From Nymphaea colorata (taxonomy: Eukaryota > Streptophyta > Magnoliopsida > Nymphaeales > Nymphaeaceae), in NCBI RefSeq assembly GCF_008831285.2, contig NW_022204813.1, positions 1-53,315 of the forward strand: DNA of 53,315 nucleotides, in the 5' to 3' direction. Both the position numbers and the translations under genes were made by a program. The notes under the pieces are model-generated. The model was given only the letters and a program-made list of their open reading frames with translations, made no database searches and was not told where the DNA came from. Below, one piece after another: positions 26,682-39,732 of this stretch; position 1 is the first letter of the stretch, and every line of letters starts with the position of its first letter.

Positions 26682-27531
26682 TTTAATGTTGTTGGGGACT
26701 GAAATCCCAAGTATGTATGAATTTGAGTGAAATTTAAGCTCTTATTTGATCTTTTAAAGTTAATCCAATGTGTTTAACTTGTTGTAAAATATGTATCAAA
26801 GGGATCAAAATTTAAGCTCTTATTTCAATCCCTTGTAGTTAATTCAATGAGTTAAATATGTTGTCACGTTTAAGCCATTCCTAGTGATTGAAACTACTAG
26901 TTTGTACTAATTCAAATGAGGTTTAAAACATTCATTCGATCAACTATTGTTAAGCGAATTTGTTAAACTTGTCGTTTCATTTATGTTGTTGATTGATTGA
27001 AGAGATTAAAATCACAATTTCGTATGAATATGAATGAAATTTCAGCCATTCATTTGATCTCCTATAGTTCATTTAGTGTGTTTAACTTGCTTTTACATCG
27101 ATATTGAATGAATTAAAGGTTTGAAATCACAAGTTCTATGAATTCGAATGGGATTTCAGCCATTAATTTGAACCATTATACAATCGTTATTAATTAATTA
27201 TATTTGTTTAACCAGTTTTTATATAAATATTGAATGATTTTAGGGATGGAAATCAAAAGTTCTTGTGAACACAAATGGGATTTGAGTCACTTGCAGTTAA
27301 TCGAATGAGTTTAACATTTTGTTGCATTTATATTGACTGATTTAATAAATTGAAATCACAAGTACGTATGAATGCCAATCTGATTTAAGTCATTGATTTG
27401 ATCCCACATAGTTAATCCATGAGTCAACATGTTGTTACATTTATATTAAATGATTACGGGATTGAGTTAACAAGTTTGTATGAACATGAATGAGAGTTAC
27501 GCCATTCTTTGAATCCCTTAACATTGGATTA

Positions 27532-27865
27532 ACTTTAAAAGATCAAATAAGAGCTTAAATTTCACTCAAATTCATACATACTTGTGATTTCAATCCCCAA
27601 CAACATTAAATATGATTATAACAAGAAGTTGAAATCATTCAATTAACTATAAAGATCGATTTAATGACTAAAATCCCAATTGCATTTATTTGAACGTGTG
27701 AATTCCGTCGCTTAAATAGTTGAAATCATTCAATTAACTATAAAGATCGAATTAATGACTTAAATCCCAATTTCATTTATGTGAACATGTGAATTCATTC
27801 GCTTAAATAATTCATTGTAGATGTAAAAACAAGTTAAACACATTAGATTAAATATAAGGGATAAA
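27532..27865 (-). repeat. Reversed block, intact, in the collapsed region
   Basis: Complete two-monomer block with both arms. Confidence 0.86.
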
Positions 27866-29594
27866 TTTAATGTTGTTGGGGACTGAAATCACAAGTATGT
27901 ATGAATTTGAGTGAAATTTAAGCTCTTATTTGATCTTTTAAAGTTAATCCAATGTGTTTAACTTGTTGTAAAATATGTATCAAGGGAATCAAAATTTAAG
28001 CTCTTATTTCAATCCCTTGTAGTTAATTCAATGAGCTAAACATGTTGTTACGTTTATATTGAATGACTTAAGGAATTGAAATATCAAGTTTGTTTGAAGA
28101 CGGATGAGATTTAAGCCATTCCTTGGATCCCTTATACCTATGCCAATGAGTTCAACTTGTTGTTACGTCTATATGGATTGGTTTAGAAAATTGAAATCAC
28201 AAGTTCATATGAATACAAATAAGATTTAGGTCATTCACTTGATCTATTATAGTTAACCAATGAGTTGAACTTGTTGTTCTGATTTAAGAGATTGGGATCA
28301 TAAGGTCGTACAAATATGAATGAGATTTAAGTAATTCATTTCGTCCATTATAGTTAACAAAACGATGAGTTGAACATGTTGTCATATCTATACTGATTGA
28401 TTTAATAGATTTAAATCACACGTTCACATGAAGACGAATGGGATTTAAAGCATTCATTTGATCCGATATAGTTTGTACCACGTGTTTAACTTGTCATTAT
28501 ATCTAGATTGAATGATTTACGGGATTAAAAGTACATGTTCATATGAATACGAATGGGACTTAAGCCATTTGTTTGATCGCTTATAGCTAATCGAAAGAGT
28601 TTAATTTGTTGTTACATATATATTCAATGATGTTAGAGATTGAAATCAAAAGTTCATATGAATACAAATGGTATTTAAGACATTCATTTGATCCCTTATA
28701 GTTAATTCAATGTGTTTAACTAGTTATATCTATATTGAATAGTTTAAGATATTAAAATAACAAGTTCATATTAATACAAATGAGATTCCAAGACATTTTG
28801 TTTCCTTATTGTCAATCCAATGGTTTAACTTGTTATTTATATTTGAAGATTTAAGGGATTAAAATGACAAGTTCGTACGACATTTAATACATTCATTTGA
28901 TATTTATAGTCAATCTAATGAATAAAAAATGTTGTTACATTTATATTCAATGAATTAAGGGATTGAAACAACTAGTTTGTAGTAATTCAAATGAGGTTTA
29001 AAACATTCATTCGATCCACTATTGCTAAGCCAATTTGTCAAACTTTTCGTTTCATTTATATTGTTGATTTATTGAAGAGATTAAAATCACAATTTTGTAT
29101 CATTTGATATTTATAGTTAATGTAATGAATATAAAATGTTGTCACATTTATATTCAATGATTTAAGTGATTGAAACAACTAGTTTGTACTAATTCAAATG
29201 AGGTTTAAAACATTCATTCGATCAACTATTGTTAAGCGAATTTGTAAAACTTGTCGTTTCATTTATATTGTTGCTTGATTGAAGAGATTAAAATCACAAT
29301 TTTGTATGAATATGAATGAAATTTCAGCCATTCATTTGATCTCCTATAGTTCATTCAGTGTGTTTAACTGGATTTTACATCGATGTTGAATGAATTGAAG
29401 GTTTGAAATCACAAGTTCTATGAATTCGAATGGGATTTCAGCCATTAATTTGAACCATTATACAATCATTATTAATTAATCATATTTGTTTAACCAGTTT
29501 TTATATAAATATTGAATGATTTTAAGGATTGAAATCACAAGTTCATATGAACACAAATGGGATTTGAGTTTTTCATTTGATCCCTTATAGTTAA

Positions 29595-29880
29595 TCAATG
29601 GTTTATTTGTATTGTTCAGGGTCAATTTGCTCCTATCAACTCACTTTATATTGAATGATTTAACATGTTGTTAGTTTATATTGGAATGATCATTAAGGGA
29701 TTGACATAACAAGTTTGTTTGAATCACGAGATGAGGATTTTAAGCCATCTATTGTCATCCACTTATACCTTAATCGCAATGAGTTCAAATATGTTGTTAC
29801 GATCTTATATTTAGATGGATTATAGAAGAAATTGAAATCAAAGTTATATGAATACAATAAGATTTGGTCATTCACTTGAT
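29595..29880 (+). repeat. Noisy satellite patch with many small insertions
   Basis: Recognisable satellite carrying frequent one- to three-base insertions compared with every other copy: TTTATTTGTATTGTTCAGGG, CTATCAACTCACTTTATATT, GAATCACGAGATGAGGATTTT, TACGATCTTATATTTAGATGG. It also contains a ~920-bp deletion junction near 29660 (TGATTTAA joined to CATGTTGTTA). The error type, clustered indels on an otherwise normal backbone, resembles unpolished read consensus. Confidence 0.75.
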
Positions 29881-32075
29881 CTATTATAGTTAACCAATGA
29901 GTTGAACTTGTTTTTCAATTTGATTTCAGAGATTGGGATCATAAGGTCGTACAAATATTATGAGATTTAAGTATTCATTTCGTCCATTATAGTTAGACAC
30001 AATGAGTTGAACATGTTGTCATATCTATATTGATTGATTTAATAGATTTAAATCACACGTTCACATGAAGACGAATGGGATTTAAAGCATTCATTTGATC
30101 CGATATTGTTTGTACCACGTGTTTAACTTGTCGTTATATCTAGATTGAATGATTTACGGGATTAAAAGCACATGTTCATATGAATACGAATGGGACTTAA
30201 GTCATTCATTACATCCCTTATGTTTAATCCAATGCGTATGACATATTGTTTTATCTATATTGAGTAATTGAAGGGATTGAAATTACAAGTTCGTATGAAT
30301 ATGAATGACTTGATCCATCACTAGTTAACTCAATGTGTTTGACTTCTTGTTGTATCTATATTGAATGATTAAGGGAATGAAATCACAAGTTCGGATGCAC
30401 ACCTTTATACTTATTCAAATTAGATCAACTCCTTGTTATATCTTTGTTGATGATTAAATGATTTAAAATCATGAATACAAATGGGTTTTGTCATTCATTT
30501 GATCCATTATAGTAAATGCAATGGGTTTAACTTGTTTTTATATTTATATTAAATCACCTAAATAAATGAAATCACAAGTTTTTATGAATATGAATGGGAC
30601 TTAAGCCATTTGTTTGATCGCTTATAGCTAATCGAAAAAGTTTAATTTGTTGTTACATATATATTCAATGATGTTAGAGATTGAAATCAAAAGCTCATAT
30701 GAATACAAATGGGATTGAAGACATTCATTTGATCCCTTCTAGTTAATTCAATGTGTTCAACTAGTTATATCTATATTGAATAGTTTAAGATATTAAAATA
30801 ACAAATTCATATTAATACGAATGAGATTCCAAGACATTTTGTTTCCTTATTGTCAATCCAATGGTTTAACTTGTTATTTATATTTGAAGATTTAAGGGAT
30901 TAAAATGACAAGCTCGTACGACATTTAATACATTCATTTGATATTTATAGTCAATCTAATGAATATAAAATGTTGTTACATTTATATTCAATGATTTAAG
31001 GGATTGATACAACTAGTTTGTAGTAATTCAAATGAGGTTTAAAACATTCATTCGATCCACTATTGCTAAGCCAATTTGTCAAACTTTTCGTTTCATTTAT
31101 ATTGTTGATTGATTGAAGAGATTAAAATCACAATTTTGTATCATTTGATATTTATAGTTAATGTAATGAATATAAAATTTTGTGACATTTATATTCAATG
31201 ATTTAAGTGATTGAAACAACTAGTTCGTACTAATTCAAATGAGGTTTAAAACATTCATTCGATCAACTATTGTTAAGCGAATTTGTTGAACTTGTCGTTT
31301 CATTTATATTGTTGATTGATTGAAGAGATTAAAATCACAATTTTGTATGAATATGAATGAAATTTCAGCCATTCATTTGATCTCCTATAGTTCATTCAGT
31401 GTGTTTAACTTGCTTTTACATCGATATTGAATGAATTAAAGGTTTGAAATCACAAGTTCTATGGATTCCAGCCATCAATTTGAACCATTATACAATCGTT
31501 ATTAATTAATCATATTTGTTTAACCAGTTTTTATATAAATATTGAATGATTTTAAGGATTGAAATCACAAGTTCATATGAACACAAATGGGATTTGAGTT
31601 TTTCATTTGATCCCTTATAGTTAATCAAATGAGTTTCAATTGCTCCTACAACTATATTGAATGATTTAAGGAATGGAAATCAAACGTTCATGTGAATACG
31701 AATGGGATTTAAGCCACTAATTTCATCACTTATAGTTAATCGAACGAGTTAAATATGTTGTTACATTTATATTTAATGATTTAAGAGAATGAAATCATTA
31801 GTTTGTACGAATACGAATGAGATTTAAGATCCTCATTTGGTCACTTGCAGTTAATCGAATGAGTTTAACATTTTGTTGCATTTATATTGACTGATTTAAT
31901 AAATTGAAATCACATGTACGTATGAATGCCAATCTGATTTAGGTCATTGATTTGATCCCATATAGTCAATCCATGGGTCAACATGTTGTTACATTTATAT
32001 TAAATGATTACGGGATTGAGTTAACAAGTTTGTATGAATATGAATGAGAGTTACGCCATTCTTTGAATCCCTTAA

Positions 32076-32418
32076 CATTGGATTAACATTAAAAGATCAA
32101 ATAAGAGCTTAAATTTCACTCAAATTCATACATACTTGTGATTTCAATCCCCAACAATATTAAATATGATTATAACAAGAAGTTGAAATTATTCAATTAA
32201 CTATAAAGATCGAATTAATGACTTAAACCCAATTGCATTTATATGAACGTGTGAATTCAGTCGCTTAAATAGTTGAAATCATTCAATTAACTATAAAGAT
32301 CGAATTAATGACTTAAATCCCAACTGCATTTATGTGAACGTGTGAATTCAGTCGCTTAAATAATTCATTGTAGATGTAAAAACAAGTCAAACACATTAGA
32401 TTAAATATAAGGGATAAA
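32076..32418 (-). repeat. Reversed block, HOR copy 9
   Basis: Complete two-monomer block. Confidence 0.87.
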
Positions 32419-32832
32419 TTTAATGTTGTTGGGGACTGAAATCACAAGTATGTATGAATTTGAGTGAAATTGAAGCTCTTATTTGATCTTTTAAAGTTAA
32501 TCCAATGTGTTTAACTTGTTGTAAAATATGTATCAAGGGGATCAAAATTTAAGCTCTTATTTCAATCCCTTGTAGTTAATTCAATGAGTTAAACATGTTG
32601 TTACGTTTATATTGAATGACTTAAGGGATTGAAATAACAAGTTTGTTTGAACACGGATGAGATTTATGCCATTCCTTGTATCCCTTATACCTATGCCAAT
32701 GAGTTCAACTTGTTGTTACGTCTACATTGATTGGTTTAGAAAATTGAAATCACAAGTTCATATGAATACGAATAAGATTTAGGTCATTCACTTGATCTAT
32801 TATAGTTAACCAATGAGTTGAACTTGTTGTTC

Positions 32833-33200
32833 AATTGATTTAAGAGATTGGATCATAAGGTCGTACAAATAATAGATTTAATACATTTGTCATTATATTA
32901 AACAATAGTTGAACATTTCATATCATATTGATTGATTAATAGATTAAATCACAGTTCAATGAGAATGATTTAAGCATTCATTGATCGATATGTTGTACAC
33001 GTCTGTTTAATTTGATTTAGATTGAATGTTCATATTAATGGATTTAAGTAATTCATTTCGTCCATTATAGTTAAGACAACAATGAGTTGAACATGTTGTC
33101 ATATCTATATTGATTGATTTAATAGATTTAAATCACAAGTTCACATGAAGACGAATGAGATTTAAAAAGCATTCATGTAATGTCAATCATTGAATGTTAT
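32833..33200 (+). repeat. Noisy patch with partial duplication
   Basis: At 32833-33040 the monomer sequence is present with very many missing bases (AATAATAGATTTAATACATT, AACATTTCATATCATATTG, AGTTCAATGAGAATGATTTA). At 33041 a cleaner copy of nearly the same stretch restarts at GATTTAAGTAATTCATTTCG and runs to about 33170, followed by a second disordered stretch to about 33200. A degraded copy followed by a clean copy fits an assembly join. Confidence 0.75.
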
Positions 33201-33260
33201 GAATACGAATGGGACTTAAGTCATTCATTACATCCCTTATGTTTAATCCAATGCCTTTGA

Positions 33261-36050
33261 CATATTGTTTTATCTATATTGAGTAATTGAAGGGATTGAA
33301 ATCACAAGTTCGTATGAATATGAATGACTTGATCCATCACTAGTTAACTCAATGTGTTTGACTTCTTGTTGTATCTATATTGAATGATTAAGGGAATGAA
33401 ATCACAAGTTCGTATGCACACCTTTATACTTATTCAAATGAGATCAACTCCTTGTTATATCTTTGTTGATGATTAAATGATTTGAAATCATGAATACAAA
33501 TGGGTTTTGTCATTCATTTGATCCATTATAGTAAATGCAATGGGTTTAACTTGTTTTTATATTTATATTAAATCACCTAAATAATTCAAATCACAAGTTT
33601 TATTAATACGAATGGGACTTAAGCCATTTGTTTGATCGCTTACAGCTAATCGAAAGAGTTTAATTTGTTGTTACATATATATTCAATGATGTTAGAGATT
33701 GAGATCAAAAGCTCATATGAATACAAATGGAATTGAAGACATTCATTTGATCTCTTATAGTTAATTCAATGTGTTCAACTAGTTATATCTATACTAAATA
33801 GTTTAAGATATTAAAATAACAAGTTCATATTAATACGAATCAGATTCCAAGACATTTTGTTTCCTTATTGTCAATCCAATGGTTTAACTTGTTATTTATA
33901 TTTGAAGATTTAAGGGATTAAAATGACAAGTTCGTACGACATTTAATACATTCATTTAATATTTATAGTCAATCTAATGAATATAAAATGTTGTTACATT
34001 TATATTCAATGATTTAAGGGATTGAAACAACTAGTTTGTAGTAATTCAAATGAGGTTTAAAACATTCATTCAATCCACTATTGCTAAGCCAATTTGTCAA
34101 ACTTTTCGTTTCATTTATATTGTTGATTGATTGGAAAGATTAAAATCACAATTTTGTATGATTTGATATTTATAGTTAATGTAATGAATATAAAATGTTG
34201 TGACATTTATATTCAATGATTTAAGTGATTGAAACAACTAGTTTGTACTAATTCAAATGAGGTTTAAAACATTCATTCGATCAACTATTGTTAAGCGAAT
34301 TTGTTAAACTTGTCGTTTCATTTATATTGTTGATTGATTGAAGAGATTAAAATCACAATTTTGTATGAATATGAATGAAATTTCAGCCATTCATTTGATC
34401 TCCTATAGTTCATTCAGTGTGTTTAACTTGCTTTTACATCGATATTGAATGAATTAAAGGTTTGAAATCACAAGTTCTATGGATTCCAGCCATTAATTTG
34501 AACCATTATACAATCGTTATTAATTAATCATATTTGTTTAACCAGTTTTTATATAAATATTGAATGATTTTAAGGATTGAAATCACAAGTTCATATGAAC
34601 ACAAATGGGATTTGAGTTTTTCATTTGATCCCTTATAGGTAATCAAATGAGTTTCAATTGCTCCTACAACTATATTGAATGATTTAAGGATTGGAAATCA
34701 AACGTTCATGTGAATACGAATGGGATTTAAGCCACTAATTTCATGTAAATATGTTGTTACATTTATATTTAATGATTTAAGAGAATGAAATCATTAGTTT
34801 GTACGAATACGAATGAGATTTAAGCTCCTCATTTGGTCACTTGCTGTTAATCGAATGAGTTTAACATTTTGTTGCATTTATATTGACTGATTTAATAAAT
34901 TAAAATCACAAGTACGTATGAATGCCAATCTTATTTAAGTCATTGATTTGATCCCAAATAGTTAATCCATGAGTCAACATGTTGTTACATTTATATTAAA
35001 TGATTACGGGATTGAGTTAACAAGTTTGTATGAACATGAATGAGAGTTACGCCATTCTTTGAATCCCTTAACATTGGATTAACTTTAAAAGATCAAATAT
35101 GAGCTTAAATTTCACCCAAATTCATACATACTTGTGATTTCAATCCCCAACAACATTAAATATGATTATAACAAGAAGTTGAAATCATTCAATTAACTAT
35201 AAGGATCTAATTAATGACTTAAACCCTATTGCATTTATATGAACGTGTGAATTCAGTCGCTTAAATAATTCATTGTAGATGTAAAAACAAGTTAAACCCA
35301 TTAGATTAAATATAAGGGATAAATTTAATGTTGTTGGGGACTGAAATCACAAGTATGTATGAATTTGAGTGAAATTTAAGCTCTTATTTGATCTTTTAAA
35401 GTTAATCCAGTGTGTTTAACTTGTTGTAAAATATGTATCAAGGGGATCAAAATTTAAGCTCATCTTTAGTATTCAATGAGTTAAACATGTTGTTAGTTAT
35501 ATTGAATGACTTAAGGATTGAAATAACAAGTTTGTTTGAACACGGATGAGATTTAAGCCATTCCTTGTATCCCTTATACCTATGCCAAAGAGTTCAACTT
35601 GTTGTTATGTCTATATTGATTGGTTTAGAAAATTGAAATCACAAGTTCATATGAATACGAATAAGATTTAGGTCATTCACTTGATCTATTATAGTTAACC
35701 AATGAGTTGAACTTGTTGTCCAATTTGATTTAAGAGATTGGGATCATAAGGTCGTACAAATATTAATGAGATTTAAGTAATTCATTTCGTCCATTACAGT
35801 TAACACAACAATGAGTTGAACATGTTGTCATATCTATATTGATTGATTTAATAGATTTAAATCACACGTTCACATGAAGACGAATGGGATTTAAAGCATT
35901 CATTTGATCCGATATTGTTTGCACCACGTGTTTTACTTGTCGTTATATCTAGATTGAATGATTTACGGGATTAAAAGCACATGTTCATATGAATACGAAT
36001 GAGACTTAAGTCATTCATTGCTTCCCTTATGTTTAATCCAACGCGTTTGA
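33261..36050 (+). repeat. HOR copy 10 (2790 bp; one inverted monomer missing)
   Basis: Second-class unit, short for identifiable reasons. Only one of the two 91-bp inverted monomers is present (inverted block about 35072-35323), about 22 bp is missing near 34745 (TTTCATGTAAATATG), the 12-bp loss TCTATGGATTCC is present near 34478, and a few bases are missing near 35460-35475. Confidence 0.9.
35072..35323 (-). repeat. Reversed block, HOR copy 10 (short form)
   Basis: Contains one 91-bp inverted monomer instead of two. Confidence 0.87.
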
Positions 36051-37884
36051 CATATTGTTTTATCTATATTGAGTAATTGAAGGGATTGAAATCACAAGTT
36101 CGTATGAATATGAATGACTTGATCTATCACTAGTTAACTCAATGTGTTTGACTTCTTGTTGTATCTATATTGAATGATTAAGGGAATGAAATCACAAGTT
36201 CGTATGCACACCTTTATACTTATTCAAATGAGATCAACTCCTTGTTATATCTTTGTTGATGATTAAATGATTTGAAATCATGAATACAAATGGGTTTTGT
36301 CATTCATTTGATCCATTATAGTAAATGCAATGGGTTTAACTTGTTTTTATATTTATATTAAATCACCTAAATAATTCAAATCACAAGTTTTTATGAATAC
36401 GAATGGGACTTAAGCCATTTGTTTGATCGCTTATAGCTAATCGAAAGAGTTCAATTTGTTGTTACATATATATTCAATGATGTTAGAGATTGAAATCAAA
36501 AGCTCATATGAATACAAATGAGATTTAAGACATTCATTTGATCCCTTATAGTTAATTCAATGTGTTCAACTTGTTATATCTATATTGAATAGTTTAAGAT
36601 ATTAAAATAACAAGTTCATATTAATACGAATGAGATTCCAAGACATTTTGTTTCCTTATTGTCAATCCAATGGTTTAACTTGTTATTTATATTTGAAGAT
36701 TTAAGGGATTAAAATGACAAGTTCGTACGACATTTAATACATTCACTTCATATTTTTAGTCAATCTAATGAATATAAAATGTTGTTATATTTATATTCAA
36801 TGATTTAAGGGATTGAAACAACAAGTTTGTAGTAATTCAAATGAGGTTTAAAACATTCATTCGATCCACTATTGTTAAGCCAATTTGTCAAACTTTTCGT
36901 TTCATTTATATTGTTGATTGATTGAAGAGATTAAAATCACAATTTTGTATCATTTTCTATTTATAGTTAATGTAATGAATATAAAATGTTGTCACATTTA
37001 TATTCAATGATTTAAGTGATTGAAACAACTTGTTTGTACTAATTCAAATGAGGTTTAAAACATTCATTCGATCAACTATTGTTAAGCGAATTTGTTAAAC
37101 TTGTCGTTTCATTTATATTGTTGATTGATTGAAGAGATTAAAATCACAATTTTGTATGAATATGAATGAAAATTCAGCCATTCATTTTATCTCCTATAGT
37201 TCATTCAGTGTGTTTAACTTGCTTTTACATCGATATTGAATGAATTAAAGGTTTGAAATCACAAGTTCTATGGATTTCAGCCATTAATTTGAACCATTAT
37301 ACAATCGTTATTAATTAATCATATTTGTTTAACCAGTTTTTATATAAATATTGAATGATTTTAAAGATTGAAATCACAAGTTCATATGAACACAAATGGG
37401 ATTTGAGTTTTTCACTTGATCCCTTATAGTTAATCATATGAGTTACAATTGCTCCTACAACTATATTGAATGATTTACGGAATGGAAATCAAACGTTCAT
37501 GTGAATACGAATGGGATTTAAGCCACTAATTTCATCACTTATAGTTAATCGAACGAGTTAAATATGTTGTTACATTTATATTTAATGATTTAAGAGAAGG
37601 AAATCATTAGTTTGTATGAATACGAATGAGATTTAAGCTCCTCATTTTGTCACTTGCAGTTAATCGAATGAGTTTAACATTTTGTTGCATTTATATTGAC
37701 TGATTTAATAAATTGAAATCACAAGTACGTATGAATGCCAATCTGATTTAAGTCATTGATTTGATCCCATATAGTTAATCCATGAGTCAACATGTTGTTA
37801 CATTTATATTAAATGATTACGGGATTGAGTTAACAAGTTTGTATGAACATGAATGAGAGTTACGCCATTCTTTGAATCCCTTAA

Positions 37885-38228
37885 CATTGGATTAACTTTA
37901 AAAGATCAAATAAGAGCTTAAATTTCACTCAAATTCATACATACTTGTGATTTCAATCCCCAACAACATTAAACATGATTATAACAAGAAGTTGAAATCA
38001 TTCAATTAACTATAAAGATCGAATTAATGACTTAAACCCCAATTGCATTTATATGAACGTGTGAATTCAGTTGCTTAAATAGTTGAAATCATTCAATTAA
38101 CTATAAAGATCGAATTAATGACTTAAATCCCAATTGCATTTATGTGAACGTGTGAATTCAGTCGCTTAAATAATTCATTGTAGATGTAAAAACAAGTTAA
38201 ACACATTAGATTAAATATAAGGGATAAA
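37885..38228 (-). repeat. Reversed block, HOR copy 11
   Basis: Complete two-monomer block. The sequence just left of it is the apparent template of the inverted insertion at 38318-38719. Confidence 0.88.
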
Positions 38229-38280
38229 TTTAATGTTGTTGGGGACTGAAATCACAAGTATGTATGAATTTGAGTGAATT

Positions 38281-38760
38281 TTAAGCTCTTATTTGATCTT
38301 TTAAAGTTAATCCAATGTTAAGGGATTCAAAGAATGGCGTAACTCTCATTCATGTTCATACAAACTTGTTAACTCAATCCCGTAATCATTTAATATAAAT
38401 GTAACAACATGTTGACTCATGGATTAACTATATGGGATCAAATCAATGACTTAAATCAGATTGGCATTCATACGTACTTGTGATTTCAATTTATTAAATC
38501 AGTCAATATAAATGCAACAAAATGTTAAACTCATTCGATTAACTGCAAGTGACCAAATGAGGAGCTTAAATCTCATTCGTATTCGTACAAACTAATGATT
38601 TCCTTCTCTTAAATCATTAAATATAAATGTAACAACATATTTAACTCGTTCGATTAACTATAAGTGATGAAATTAGTGGCTTAAATCCCATTCGTATTCA
38701 CATGAACGTTTGATTTCCAATGTTAAGCTCTTATTTGATCTTTTAAAGTTAATCCAATGT
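38281..38760. repeat. 402-bp inverted insertion flanked by 38-bp direct repeats
   Basis: 38318-38719 is the reverse complement of the segment lying about 430 bp upstream in the same unit (about 37483-37884). It starts TTAAGGGATTCAAAGAATGG and ends CGTTTGATTTCCA. It is bordered by two copies of TTAAGCTCTTATTTG...CCAATGT, at 38281-38318 and 38723-38760. The insertion shares with that upstream segment the otherwise unseen variant AAGAGAAGGAAATC (read as GATTTCCTTCTCTT in the insert), although two nearby bases differ. No other window copy carries an insertion here. Confidence 0.92.
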
Positions 38761-39732
38761 GTTTAACTTGTTGTAAAATATGTATCAAGGGGATCAAAAT
38801 TTAAGCTCTTATTTCAATCCCTTGTAGTTAAGCCATTCCTTGGATCCCTTATACCTATGCCAATGAGTTCAACTTGTTGTTACGTCTATATTGATTGGTT
38901 TAGAAAATTGAAATCACAAGTTCATATGAATACGAATAAGATTTAGGTCATTCACTTGATCTATTATAGTTAACCAATGAGTTGAACTTGTTGTTCAATT
39001 TGATTTAAGAGATTGGGATCATAAGGTCATACAAATATGAATGAGATTCAAGTAATTCATTTCGTCCATTATAGTTAACACAACAATGAGGTGAACATGT
39101 TGTCATATCTATATTGATTGATTTAATAGATTTAAATCACACGTTCACATGAAGACGAATGGATTTAAAGCATTCATTTGATCCGATATAGTTTGTACCA
39201 CGTGTTTAACTTGTCGTTATATCTAGATTGAATGATTTACGGGATTAAAAGTACATGTTCATATGAATATGAATGGGACTTAAGTCATTCATTACATCCC
39301 TTATGTTTAATCCAACGCGTTTGACATATTGTTTTATCTATATTGAGTAATTGAAGGGATTGAAATCACAAGTTCGTATGAATATGAATGACTTGATGCA
39401 TCACTAGTTAACTCAATGTGTTTGACTTCTTGTTGTATCTATATTGAATGATTAAGGGACTGAAATCACAAGTTCGTATGCACACCTTTATACTTATTCA
39501 AATGAGATCAACTCCTTGTTATATCTTTGTTATTGATTAAATGATTTGAAATCATGAATACAAATGGGTTTTGTCATTCATTTGATCCATTATAGTAAAT
39601 GCAATGGGTTTAACTTGTTTTTATATTTATATTAAATCAACTAAATAATTCAAATCAGAAGTTCTTATGAATATGAATGGGACTTAAGCCATTCGTTTGA
39701 TCGCTTATAGCTAATCGAAAGAGTTTAATTTG

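Larger units (their letters stand above)
24895..30241 (+). repeat. Collapsed region: three HORs reduced to 5.35 kb by internal deletions
   Basis: Between anchors at 24894 and 30241 there are 5347 bp, which is not a whole number of units. Walking it against copy 5 gives jumps at about 25026 (18 bp lost), 25287 (about 86 bp), 26463 (about 300 bp), 26870 (about 62 bp), 26881 (about 1450 bp, crossing a unit boundary), 27286 (about 240 bp), 28561 (about 400 bp, crossing a boundary) and 29660 (about 920 bp). Adding these back gives close to three full units (about 8.8 kb). All remaining sequence is satellite in the normal orientation and order. Two inverted blocks survive, at about 26469-26681 (truncated) and 27532-27865. 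Confidence 0.85.
30242..33260 (+). repeat. HOR copy 9 (3019 bp; contains noisy duplicated patch)
   Basis: First clear unit of a second variant class: AGTCAATCTAATG (near 30951) instead of AGTTAATCTAATG, CAATTTTGTATGAATATG (near 31333), and a 12-bp loss giving TCTATGGATTCCAGCC (near 31458). The inverted block is at about 32076-32418. Its right end holds a degraded copy of a stretch of monomers followed by a cleaner second copy of the same stretch, which makes the unit about 90 bp longer than usual. Confidence 0.88.
36051..39324 (+). repeat. HOR copy 11 (3274 bp; inverted insertion)
   Basis: Longest unit. An extra 442 bp comes from a 402-bp inverted segment (38318-38719) plus the re-use of 38 bp next to it, while about 95 bp is missing near 38830, where CTTGTAGTTA joins AGCCATTCC. 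The regular inverted block lies at about 37885-38228. The unit carries the second-class markers (TCTATGGATTTCAGCC near 37269, AGTCAATCTAATG near 36759). Confidence 0.92.

Noticed and set aside
29693-29875. 60-codon open frame on the minus strand
   Set aside because: It lies in the insertion-rich satellite patch, where indels happen to remove stops. Other HOR copies do not keep it open, and the protein is a low-complexity translation of the repeat.
38281-38760. Transposable element with target-site duplication
   Set aside because: The 38-bp flanking repeats look like a target duplication, but the insert is wholly local satellite in reverse orientation, without terminal repeats of its own. Template switching explains it better.
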